Shown: positions 25,078-32,000, counted from the stretch's first letter. The stretch is 32,650 nucleotides of DNA from an uncultured Verrucomicrobiales bacterium (GCA_937934595.1 CALGZA010000071.1:1-32650); one strand, 5' to 3'. Notes: generated by a model not told the origin, from the letters alone. Translations and numbers: made by a program.

Positions 25078-25896
25078 ATGATATATGGTAGTGTGAAGTA
25101 TGTTTTTATGTTTCTTTTTGGTGTGATGTTGTTGCGGGCGGAAACGGAGAGAAGTGGAGGTGGGGCTAAGCCTGCTAGGCTTGCTATTTTGGCATTGGGA
25201 GCCAAGCCTACGCGGAGTTATGTGAGGTCTGTGGAGTCTGGGAAAGACTCTGCGAGTGTGATGTTGGCTCCCAAGGTAGGAGTGATACCACCGCGGGTAT
25301 TGTATATAAATGCGGGTGATGATGAGGGTGATGCGTCTAGGATTCATTTAGCGTTCAATAATCCTCCACAGTATGTGGATGTTAGGTCTGGTCGTGAGCT
25401 TGTATTGTGGCGGAGGGGCGTGCTTGCACATAGTGAGAAGGTTGAATATTTACGAATAGCACCTTTGAAACCAGGTTCGTTTCACCTGTTGATTCTACGG
25501 GCTGGAGGACGAGGAGATGAGCGTTGGCTTGAGGAGCCGAGGAAGTCTATGTTGGATTTAGGAGGAGGTGATTTACTGAAGAAGAAGTTTGGGGTTTGGA
25601 ACTTGAGTAAGAGGAGTATAAAGAGCATTTATCATGAGGATTCTGTAATGATGAAGCCTGGATCGTTTATGTCTTATGATGCGTTGGCTGGTGTTCATTT
25701 ACACCGTGTCTCTGCCGCTTATGCAAAGTCTAAGAAACGGATTTATACGACAGCCTATAAGTTTCACAGGAGAAGAGATTTATTACTACATCTGCTGTAT
25801 GATGCGAATCCGCATACTAATGACAGGAGGACTGTCGGGTTGTTTACAATGAGTGTACGTCCGCGGATAGGTAAGGATGTGTCTGGTGGTGAGTGA
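25078..25896 (+). CDS. Secreted protein in operon with Verru_Chthon protein A
   Basis: A 272-residue protein with a signal peptide (about 1-21, FGVMLLRA before cleavage). It begins 18 bases after the stop of the cassette A gene and has a strong GAGGAGG ribosome site about 10 bases upstream, so it is translated from the same transcript. The mature part is basic, with beta-type segments (VLYINAGDDEG, YVDVRSGRELVLWRRG, FHLLILRAGGRG) and a conserved-looking C-terminus. I do not recognise a family. Functional dependence on the upstream gene is likely from spacing alone. Confidence 0.7.
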   Translation: MIYGSVKYVFMFLFGVMLLRAETERSGGGAKPARLAILALGAKPTRSYVRSVESGKDSASVMLAPKVGVIPPRVLYINAGDDEGDASRIHLAFNNPPQYVDVRSGRELVLWRRGVLAHSEKVEYLRIAPLKPGSFHLLILRAGGRGDERWLEEPRKSMLDLGGGDLLKKKFGVWNLSKRSIKSIYHEDSVMMKPGSFMSYDALAGVHLHRVSAAYAKSKKRIYTTAYKFHRRRDLLLHLLYDANPHTNDRRTVGLFTMSVRPRIGKDVSGGE

Positions 25897-25985
25897 GTAG
25901 CGGTGTGGTCAATCTGCTTGTAAAAAGATAGTTTCGATGTAGACTGTTAATTACTACTTTGGTGGCAACCTAATTATATAAAGCT

Positions 25986-27488
25986 ATGAAGATTACATTA
26001 CTATTTTACTCAATATTTTTACCGGTGATTACGATGATGTTGTCTGGGCAGACAGCTATGAAGGTTGATATGAAAGATGTTACTGACCACATTGACATGG
26101 ATGGGCAGTTTTTTATGGCTAACAATGTAGAGGGTGATTTAGAAAAGCTGGCTGCGTTAGGAACTGATTTTCTTAAGAATGCTAGAAAACATGGTAAGAA
26201 GAGGTTTCCTACGGGGCTGGACTTGAAGCTTATACTGGGTGATATGGGGCTGAATGATCTTGTATCGTATGGAAGGAGTGCGAAGTTTGCGGGAGATCAC
26301 TGGGTTAGTAAATTGTATTTGCAGAACCAAGGTAGTAATCGGGGCGTGTTTTCTATGATGGGTGAGAAGAATACAGAGTATGAGGTACTCAAGTTTGCGC
26401 CATCTGGTGCTGATTTTGTCATGGAGTGGCAGATAGATACTAGGCAGTTAGGTGCGGTGATGAAGCATGTGCCAGGATGTGTTCGTATGGAGAAGGCTAT
26501 GAAGCGAAATCTAACAGGAGGAGAGACCGTGGAAGACGTTTTGAATATGTATAAAGGTAAGGTGAGTCTGGCGGTTAAACTGGATGATAAGGTCAGAGAA
26601 GCTTGTCCGATCTATCCAGAGTATACTTTTCCGAAGTTGCATGGGTGTTTGAGATTGAAGGGGGTGACTCCGATCTGGAAGCATCTTGGTGCAGTGGCTG
26701 GTTTTATGATGAAGATGGTAAGGCAGGAGGATGGAACTCTATTAATGATACCACGCAAGCAGCCTAAGAAGATGAATGCTGCGTTTGTTTTAGATATGAA
26801 GAATGATGTATTGTGGGCTGGGACAAGTATTGAATTTTTGAATGAGTGCAGGGGTCGTAAGGCTGGTCTGTCAGTTGATAAGGGTTACAAGGCGTTATCT
26901 GGAGGTTCTAGAGATGGGTGTGGAGTAGTTTATATTTCTAAGCAGGCTTGTATGGAGCTGAGGCAGGTAAAGGAAGCGAAGTATAAGAAACGTGGCAAGA
27001 GCTGTCTGTCTGAGGAGATGAGGAAGAGGGTGTTGGATCATTTAACGGAATCTGAGAATGGCTATTACGCTGAGGTGCGGAAGAGTGAAAAGGGTATCAA
27101 TGTTTTGTTGAAAGCGCCGTGCCCAGTGAAAGAGATACTGTGTTTTAAGCGATGTGGTAAGAGGTATGGAAAGAAGTGCTGTTCAGCAGGTAAGGGAAAG
27201 TGCTGCTCACGTAGTAAATGCGGTGAATTAAAGAAACAATGCGGATCATGTGAGCGTAAGAAGCAAAGAGGTTGTCCATTAGGTGGCGGTTCAAAAAAGC
27301 AAAACGCTCTGTGTAATGATGGGTGTGTTAGTGGTTGTAAGAGTGGGAAGTGTTCAAAGGGAAAGAGGAAGTCTAATGGTGGCTGCGCAAGTAAATGTGG
27401 TAAAAGCGTTCCTAAGTCAGACGCTAAGGCATTAAAAGATGCTAAGAGGCTTGATCACACAGATGGTGGTGACCAGGGAGATATGTAA
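25986..27488 (+). CDS. Secreted protein with a 17-cysteine, lysine-rich C-terminal tail
   Basis: A 500-residue exported protein, signal peptide about 1-20 (MMLSGQT). Residues 25-375 form a mixed alpha/beta region without a recognised family (FMANNVEGDLEKLAALGTDF, DFVMEWQIDTRQLGAVMKHV). Residues 379-471 hold 17 cysteines in 93 positions, including two CC pairs and CxxC-type spacings, among many lysines and glycines (KKCCSAGKGKCCSRSKCG, CVSGCKSGKC). The tail ends in a charged Lys/Asp segment. Such density suggests a disulfide-rich surface domain or metal binding; it is not a standard metallothionein or EGF pattern. It stands 89 bases after the previous gene and probably has its own promoter. 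Confidence 0.7.
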   Translation: MKITLLFYSIFLPVITMMLSGQTAMKVDMKDVTDHIDMDGQFFMANNVEGDLEKLAALGTDFLKNARKHGKKRFPTGLDLKLILGDMGLNDLVSYGRSAKFAGDHWVSKLYLQNQGSNRGVFSMMGEKNTEYEVLKFAPSGADFVMEWQIDTRQLGAVMKHVPGCVRMEKAMKRNLTGGETVEDVLNMYKGKVSLAVKLDDKVREACPIYPEYTFPKLHGCLRLKGVTPIWKHLGAVAGFMMKMVRQEDGTLLMIPRKQPKKMNAAFVLDMKNDVLWAGTSIEFLNECRGRKAGLSVDKGYKALSGGSRDGCGVVYISKQACMELRQVKEAKYKKRGKSCLSEEMRKRVLDHLTESENGYYAEVRKSEKGINVLLKAPCPVKEILCFKRCGKRYGKKCCSAGKGKCCSRSKCGELKKQCGSCERKKQRGCPLGGGSKKQNALCNDGCVSGCKSGKCSKGKRKSNGGCASKCGKSVPKSDAKALKDAKRLDHTDGGDQGDM

Positions 27489-27760
27489 AATGAGTTTGCA
27501 GTATTTTTTATATAGATGGCTGCGGTAAGTGACTTTGGAGGTTTTATGAGTAGGTAAACGAAACCGACGATGTGGTATTTTGTGAAACAGGTTAGAGACA
27601 AGATGGTTATGAGAAATTTCAGAATGTTTCTCACACAGAGGGATGCTGGTGTTTTTTGCTGCTACGTGGTATAATACTATTTTTCGTTAGACATCAAAGA
27701 ATTTTTCTATTAGAAACTGTACTCAGAAAAATACACAATAAATAATATTTTCATCTCATT

Positions 27761-28516
27761 ATGCTCAAATTATCTCTAAAAGCAGTTTCAGTTGGTTGCG
27801 TAGCTTACTCATCATCATTGCAAGCAGCGGATGTGGATATTTTTCTAACTGGCGGTCAGTCTAATGCAGAATGGAATAGTTACGCATGGTATCAGGGAGT
27901 TTCAGATGAGATTACAAGTAGTGGGCTGTATAGTAATCCAGTTGTATTACAAACTTCTCATAGTGGTAGGCCGTTTGGGGATTGGTTCAACGATGGAGTG
28001 GCTGAGATTCATTATCAAGCTGATTTTTTTAATGATAGTGGAACGGGAGTATTGCAGTCTAAAATCAATGAGATCATTGCAGCTGGTGATACACCGCGCT
28101 TTAAGGGTTTATTTTGGTTTCAAGGCGAGGCAGATGCCAAGGGTAAGGACAGTGGATCAGTGGTGCTTTATCCAAGTAGGTGGAGCGATATGCTTGATGA
28201 GCTTGATTCAGACTTAGGTTATTCTGACTGGAATTATCTCATGAATACGGTAGGGCGCATAGATGCTGGTGAGAATACGGGTGAAGAGATAAACGCTACG
28301 TTTAAAGAAATTACGGACAATGATTCACGCGGTGTGCTTTTCGAAACGCAAAGTTTACCCTATAAGACTGCGCCTGAGGATATTCATGGTTATGATCATA
28401 ATTTGGTAGGTACTGACAACGTCACTTTATTTAATGCGACGTTTGTGCCTGAGCCGAGCACTGCATTGCTCTCGTTGATGTCTTTTGGTTTTTTAGCTCT
28501 GAGGCGTAGGAGGTAA
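27761..28516 (+). CDS. SASA (sialate O-acetylesterase-like) esterase with PEP-CTERM sorting tail
   Basis: A 251-residue exported SGNH-type esterase. Signal peptide about 1-22 (SSSLQA), nucleophile Ser34 in TGGQSNAEW, middle block LFWFQGEADAKG, and a likely catalytic His in the DIHGYDHNL region. The C-terminal 23 residues are a PEP-CTERM signal: PEP at 230-232, a hydrophobic helix, then RRRR. Exosortase would recognise and process this tail at the membrane, linking the enzyme to the cell surface or exopolysaccharide; no exosortase gene is in the window. It is a smaller relative of the SHD1-SASA enzyme at 13-14 kb. Composition is less G/T-skewed than its neighbours. Confidence 0.87.
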   Translation: MLKLSLKAVSVGCVAYSSSLQAADVDIFLTGGQSNAEWNSYAWYQGVSDEITSSGLYSNPVVLQTSHSGRPFGDWFNDGVAEIHYQADFFNDSGTGVLQSKINEIIAAGDTPRFKGLFWFQGEADAKGKDSGSVVLYPSRWSDMLDELDSDLGYSDWNYLMNTVGRIDAGENTGEEINATFKEITDNDSRGVLFETQSLPYKTAPEDIHGYDHNLVGTDNVTLFNATFVPEPSTALLSLMSFGFLALRRRR

Positions 28517-28524
28517 TAGGGGGG

Positions 28525-28634
28525 TGGAGTTGGGGAGTTTTGGGAGTTTGGGAGTTTGGGAGTTTTGGGAGTTTTGGAGTTTTGGAGTTTTGGGAGTTGG
28601 GGAGTTGGGGAGTTGGGGAGTTTTGGGGTTTTGG
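28525..28634 (+). repeat. GGAGTTTT-type tandem array 1 (irregular)
   Basis: About 110 bases of units GGAGTTTTG, GGAGTTTG, GGAGTTTT and GGAGTTGG in mixed order, beginning eight bases after the esterase stop codon and running into a four-helix-bundle gene fragment. It is more degenerate than array 2. Open frames through it (Pro/Lys/Ser/Thr-rich on one strand, Phe/Trp/Gly-rich on the other) are products of the repeat, not genes. Confidence 0.85.
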
Positions 28635-28680
28635 AAGAAGGCTAGGGTAGTTGCAGCAAAGATTTATAGAACTACGTGCA
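28631..28680 (+). pseudogene. Fragment of a four-helix-bundle (S23/IVS family) gene
   Basis: Forty-nine bases match the intact gene at 31614-31662 with three differences, encoding WKKARVVAAKIYRTTC. The start region is missing, fused directly to tandem array 1, and the remainder is lost at the junction with repeat copy 4, where TGC/GTGCA is shared by both sides. It is a scar of a deletion or recombination that joined a truncated gene to a truncated mobile repeat. Confidence 0.8.
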
Positions 28681-28805
28681 CAACAATCTATCAAGATTAG
28701 CTTCGTTAATCGTCAGTTGCATAGTCCACTATTCGCTTTCCTCTTGCCTTGCTGCTCTTGCTATCTTGTTGTGCTATCAAGCCATTCTAACAGTTCAAAT
28801 GGTAT
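28676..28805 (+). repeat. Dispersed TIR element, copy 4 (left part missing, 130 bp)
   Basis: Matches copies 1 and 2 from the internal GTGCACAA point to the right end (AACAGTTCAAATGGTAT), in the same orientation. The left roughly 75-80 bases, including the left inverted repeat, are absent and replaced by the four-helix gene fragment. It precedes the GbsR-type regulator gene and may carry or disturb its promoter. Confidence 0.75.
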
Positions 28806-28871
28806 TAGGCGGTGGTTTGGTGTTCATTTTATTTTGAACGTTATGGGGATTTGGGTTACATACTTATTAAG

Positions 28872-29381
28872 ATGTCAGGTGCAGATGATAAAGAGATGGA
28901 TTTCAGGGTTGGCGACGCTGATGTGAATGTTGAGCTTGAGGCTATGGTGAGGGAGTTTTTTGCGGATACGGTGCGGGTTTTGGGTTTGCCTAGGAGTGTG
29001 GGTGAGATATATGGCTCGTTGTTTATTAGTAGGGAGCCTTTGGCGCTGGATGATCTGGTTGATTTATTGGGGATAAGTAAGGGGAGTGGGAGTCAGGGGC
29101 TGAAGATGTTACGGACTCTAGGAGCTGTTAGTGAGGTATCAGGTATTGAGGGGAGGAAGATTTTTTATGAGGCTGATGTTGAGTTAAAGAGCTTGGTAGG
29201 TGGATTTATCCGTGAGGAGGTAAGACCGCATTTGCGGAGTGCTAGGGTGAAGATAGGTCATATGGATGCGTGTAATGAGGGTGGGGATGTTCACTATGAT
29301 GAGCGGATAAAGAAGTTGAATAATTGGCGTAAGCGGGCTGGGGTGATGTTGCCGATTTTACAGAAGTTACTGGGTAAGTAG
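28872..29381 (+). CDS. GbsR/MarR-type winged-helix transcriptional regulator
   Basis: A 169-residue DNA-binding protein. I choose the ATG at 28872 (MSGADDKEMDF); an upstream in-frame ATG at 28812 lies next to repeat copy 4 and would add an unlikely hydrophobic extension. The winged helix is about residues 40-110: LGLPRSVGEIYGSLFISREP, LALDDLVDLLGISKGSGSQG and LKMLRTLGAVSEVSGIEGRK match the GbsR family. The C-terminal helices probably dimerise. Its stop codon abuts the NusG-paralogue start with no gap, so the two are coupled and head an exopolysaccharide locus, which they probably regulate. The ligand, if any, is unknown. Confidence 0.82.
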   Translation: MSGADDKEMDFRVGDADVNVELEAMVREFFADTVRVLGLPRSVGEIYGSLFISREPLALDDLVDLLGISKGSGSQGLKMLRTLGAVSEVSGIEGRKIFYEADVELKSLVGGFIREEVRPHLRSARVKIGHMDACNEGGDVHYDERIKKLNNWRKRAGVMLPILQKLLGK

Positions 29382-29909
29382 ATGGTTGAGGATACTAAAG
29401 AGAGGTGGTATGTAGTGCGTTCACAGACGAAGCGTGAGCAGGCGGCAGCAGGTTATGTGCGAAGGGAGCTGGGGCTGGAGGTGGTGGCGCCGCAGATCCG
29501 TTATACTAAAGTAACGCGGAGGGGGAAGGTGTTGTGGAGGGAGGCGATGTTTCCTGGGTATTTGTTTGTTAAGTTTGATAGGGAGGTGGATGAGAAGGCT
29601 GTGTGTTATGCGCCTGGAGTCTTGAAGGTGTTACGGTTTGGTGACTATGTGCCAGATATTGAGGCGAGTTTTGTTTTGGGTCTTAGTGACTTGGTGGGTG
29701 ATGAGGGGGTGTTAGATTTAGCGCATAGTGTGGAGCTAGGGCAGGAGTGCGAGATGGCTGATGGGGCTTTCAAGGGGAGCGTGGGTGAGGTTGTGGAGGT
29801 TTTACCTGGTGGTGAGAGGGTTTTGCTTTTGATGGAGATGATTGGTGGTGAACGATTGGTGGAGGTGGATATTTTTTCACTGCTGCTGCCGAAGCCGGGT
29901 GGGATTTAG
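29382..29909 (+). CDS. NusG paralogue (RfaH/UpxY-like antitermination factor)
   Basis: A 175-residue protein with an NGN domain at about 9-105 (RWYVVRSQTKREQAAAGYVR, VLWREAMFPGYLFVKF) and a KOW-type domain at about 120-172 (GAFKGSVGEVVEVLPGGERV). It differs from housekeeping NusG in context: it follows a regulator gene directly and precedes sugar-nucleotide genes, as RfaH-, UpxY- and LoaP-type specialised paralogues do in polysaccharide or secondary-metabolite operons. It should bind RNA polymerase and keep it processive through the long downstream operon. An ops-like 12-mer in the next leader supports this. The final Ile and stop codon lie within a heptamer repeat. Confidence 0.88.
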   Translation: MVEDTKERWYVVRSQTKREQAAAGYVRRELGLEVVAPQIRYTKVTRRGKVLWREAMFPGYLFVKFDREVDEKAVCYAPGVLKVLRFGDYVPDIEASFVLGLSDLVGDEGVLDLAHSVELGQECEMADGAFKGSVGEVVEVLPGGERVLLLMEMIGGERLVEVDIFSLLLPKPGGI

Positions 29910-29938
29910 AATTTAGAATTTAGAATTTGGAATTTGGT
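29904..29938 (+). repeat. Heptamer tandem array overlapping the NusG-paralogue stop
   Basis: Five seven-base units: ATTTAGA three times, then ATTTGGA and ATTTGGT. The first unit supplies the last Ile codon and the TAG stop. It is a short tandem repeat of the kind seen at gene ends in many PVC and cyanobacterial genomes. Confidence 0.75.
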
Positions 29939-29947
29939 GTTTTTTTG

Positions 29948-29975
29948 ATTTAGTTCATTTTTAATTGAACTAAAT
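29948..29975 (+). terminator. Hairpin in the leader between NusG paralogue and ugd
   Basis: Ten-base perfect arms ATTTAGTTCA and TGAACTAAAT around an eight-base T/A loop. No T run follows on the + strand, so it is either a weak intrinsic terminator or a pause/attenuator hairpin. It stands about 110 bases before the ops-like site. Confidence 0.45.
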
Positions 29976-30084
29976 GAGAAGTATGATGTCTTAAGCCTCG
30001 AAGAGGATTTCGTTATGGCGAAGTTTAAAGCAGATTTAGTGATTTATTTGAAGGTTTCGCCTAGAAATTGGGGGTTTGACCAAT

Positions 30085-30096
30085 GGCGGCAGCGTG
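30085..30096 (+). promoter_or_regulatory. ops-like element in the ugd leader
   Basis: GGCGGCAGCGTG differs at one position from the enterobacterial ops sequence GGCGGTAGCGTG, which pauses RNA polymerase and recruits RfaH. It lies in the untranslated stretch 30 bases before the ugd start, on the transcribed (+) sense, and just after a NusG-paralogue gene. The changed base is the T that RfaH contacts, so recognition here may differ. Confidence 0.5.
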
Positions 30097-30125
30097 TCTA
30101 GGGTGCGTGACAAATTTTATTGATT

Positions 30126-31511
30126 ATGATAGAGGTAAAGAAGATATGTTGTATTGGGGCTGGATATGTAGGTGGTCCTACGATGGCGATGATAGCGGCA
30201 AAGTGTCCGGATATTGAGGTCACTGTGGTGGACATCAATGCGGAGCGGGTGGCGGCTTGGAATTCTGATGAGTTGCCGGTGTATGAGCCTGGTTTGTATG
30301 AGGTGGTGAAGTCGGCACGAGGACGGAATTTATTTTTCTCTACGGATGTTGATGGTGCGATAGTGGATGCTGATGTTATTTTTGTATCTGTAGGAACACC
30401 GACTAAGACGTATGGAATGGGTGCGGGGAAGGCTGCTGATTTATGTTATGTAGAGGGGGCTGCGCGGATGATTGCGAAGGTGTCAAAGGGTTCTAAGATT
30501 ATTGTTGAGAAGAGCACGATACCTGTGCGGACTGCGCAGGCATTGAAGACGATATTGGAGGCTAATTCTGAGGAGGGCAGGTTTCAGGTGTTATCAAATC
30601 CTGAGTTTTTGGCTGAGGGGACTGCGGTGGAGGATTTGACTCATCCGGATAGGATACTGATAGGTGGTAGTCCTTCTGAGCGTGGTCAGGCGGCAGTTGA
30701 GGCGTTGGCTAGTGTTTATAGGAGGTGGATACCTGATGAGCGAATCATAAGGACGAATTTGTGGTCATCTGAGTTGTCGAAGTTGGTGGCGAATGCGTTT
30801 TTGGCGCAGCGAATTTCTTCTATCAATTCTATATCTGCGTTGTGTGAGAAGACGGAGGCGGATGTGGATGAGGTTGCGAATGCGATAGGGATGGATTCTA
30901 GGATAGGGCCTAAGTTTTTGAAGGCTTCAGTGGGATTTGGCGGTTCATGCTTTCAGAAGGATCTGCTGAATTTGGTCTATTTGAGTGGTCATTTTGGGTT
31001 ACCTGAGGTGGCGAATTATTGGCAGGCGGTGATTGATATGAATGAGTGGCAGAGGTCACGTTTTTCTGCGAAGATAGTGGAGTCGTTGTTTAATACGGTG
31101 AGGGGTAAGAAGGTTGCGATTTGGGGTTTTGCTTTTAAGAAGGATACGAATGATACGCGTGAGTCAGCGGCGATATATGTATGCCGTGATTTGATCATGG
31201 AGGGTGCAAATGTGGCGATATATGATCCCAAGGTGAGTAAGGAGCAGGTCTTTACTGATTTAGAGTACTTGGGAATGGAACGAGATATGTTAGAGAGACA
31301 AATAACGTATTGTGGTTCATGCGAAGAGGCAGCGATGGATGCGCATGGAGTGGCTATCCTGACTGAGTGGGATGAGTTTAAGTCTGTGGATTTCAAGATT
31401 GTGTATGAGCATATGTTTAAGCCTGCGTTTATGTTTGATGGGAGGAATTTGATTGATGCTCAACAGGTCAGAGAGATTGGGTTTGATTTTTATTCGATAG
31501 GAAAGGGGTGA
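30126..31511 (+). CDS. ugd: UDP-glucose 6-dehydrogenase
   Basis: A 461-residue cytosolic enzyme that oxidises UDP-glucose to UDP-glucuronate with two NAD+. The ATG at 30126 is preferred to an in-frame TTG two codons earlier. The N-terminal Rossmann motif GAGYVGG, the VGTPTK and [10 protein letters not shown] segments, [11 protein letters not shown], and the active-site Cys275 in [10 protein letters not shown] are all present, with a C-terminal UDP-binding domain ([14 protein letters not shown]). The length is nearer the animal and plant enzyme than the shorter bacterial form. Its product feeds the UDP-glucuronate decarboxylase encoded downstream, giving UDP-xylose for exopolysaccharide. It may be controlled by the upstream NusG paralogue. 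Confidence 0.95.
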   Translation: MIEVKKICCIGAGYVGGPTMAMIAAKCPDIEVTVVDINAERVAAWNSDELPVYEPGLYEVVKSARGRNLFFSTDVDGAIVDADVIFVSVGTPTKTYGMGAGKAADLCYVEGAARMIAKVSKGSKIIVEKSTIPVRTAQALKTILEANSEEGRFQVLSNPEFLAEGTAVEDLTHPDRILIGGSPSERGQAAVEALASVYRRWIPDERIIRTNLWSSELSKLVANAFLAQRISSINSISALCEKTEADVDEVANAIGMDSRIGPKFLKASVGFGGSCFQKDLLNLVYLSGHFGLPEVANYWQAVIDMNEWQRSRFSAKIVESLFNTVRGKKVAIWGFAFKKDTNDTRESAAIYVCRDLIMEGANVAIYDPKVSKEQVFTDLEYLGMERDMLERQITYCGSCEEAAMDAHGVAILTEWDEFKSVDFKIVYEHMFKPAFMFDGRNLIDAQQVREIGFDFYSIGKG

Positions 31512-31576
31512 TTTTGGGAGTTTTGGAGTTTTGGAGTTTTGGAGTTTTGGAGTTTTGGAGTTTTGGAGTTTTGGAG
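31512..31576 (+). repeat. GGAGTTTT tandem array 2 (seven perfect 8-bp units)
   Basis: A nine-base variant unit followed by seven identical TTTTGGAG octamers, starting immediately after the ugd stop codon. The last unit places GGAG five bases before the start of the four-helix-bundle gene, where it serves as the Shine-Dalgarno sequence. Confidence 0.9.
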
Positions 31577-31581
31577 TACTT

Positions 31582-31947
31582 ATGAAAATTGAGAAGTTTG
31601 AGGATATTATAGCTTGGAAGAAGGCTAGGGTAGTTACAGCAAAGATTTATAAAACTACCTGCCAATCACCTTTTAATAGGGATTACGGTCTTACAGATCA
31701 AATCCGACGAGCTTCGAGCTCAATCATGCATAATATAGCCGAAGGCTTTGATGCAGGCAGCACGGCTGAGTTCATACGCTTTCTACGTTATAGCTATCGC
31801 TCAGCTGGCGAAGTGCAAAGTCAATTGTATGTGGCCTTGGATGTAGAATATATATCTCAACAAGATTTCAAACAATTTTATGAAGACTCAGCAGAAATAA
31901 AGAAACTAATCTCAGGCTTCATAAAGTACCTCCTTACTAAAAAATAA
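31582..31947 (+). CDS. Four-helix-bundle protein (S23 / 23S rRNA IVS family)
   Basis: A 121-residue protein of the S23/IVS four-helix-bundle family: FEDIIAWKKARVV, FNRDYGLTDQIRRASSSIMH, NIAEGF and FLRYSYRSAGEVQSQLYVAL are the family's conserved blocks. The start follows the last octamer of tandem array 2, whose GGAG is the ribosome site. Family members form pentamers and are often encoded in rRNA intervening sequences or scattered through genomes; related Avd proteins work with diversity-generating retroelements, but no reverse transcriptase is nearby. Base composition (A/C-rich) differs from ugd and uxs on either side, so it interrupts the polysaccharide operon as a probable insertion. A fragment of a sister copy lies at 28.6 kb. 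Confidence 0.88.
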   Translation: MKIEKFEDIIAWKKARVVTAKIYKTTCQSPFNRDYGLTDQIRRASSSIMHNIAEGFDAGSTAEFIRFLRYSYRSAGEVQSQLYVALDVEYISQQDFKQFYEDSAEIKKLISGFIKYLLTKK

Positions 31948-32000
31948 AATACCCATCACTTCCCTAGTTCGGAACTGCCCTACTACAAAAACTTTAATAT

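Noticed and set aside
27660-27700. Sequence resembling the TIR element left end (ATAATACTATTTTTCG)
   Set aside because: Only about ten bases agree and there is no matching right end or internal sequence.
28525-28634. Tandem array considered as a CRISPR-like array
   Set aside because: Units are 8-9 bases with no spacers and no cas genes nearby.
28431-28694. Minus-strand frame rich in Pro/Asn/Ser/Lys through tandem array 1
   Set aside because: It is the translation of the GGAGTTTT-type array, with no independent gene signal.
31531-31581. N-terminal extension of the four-helix protein (EFWSFGVL repeats)
   Set aside because: The extension comes from the octamer array. The family's normal start is at 31582, and GGAG sits at the right distance before it.
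31468-31665. Minus-strand frame with KTPKLQNS repeats across tandem array 2
   Set aside because: It is a product of the octamer array and overlaps two well-supported + strand genes.
31582-31947. Four-helix-bundle protein as an Avd of a diversity-generating retroelement
   Set aside because: No reverse transcriptase, template repeat or variable repeat is visible, and the sequence fits the S23/IVS branch.
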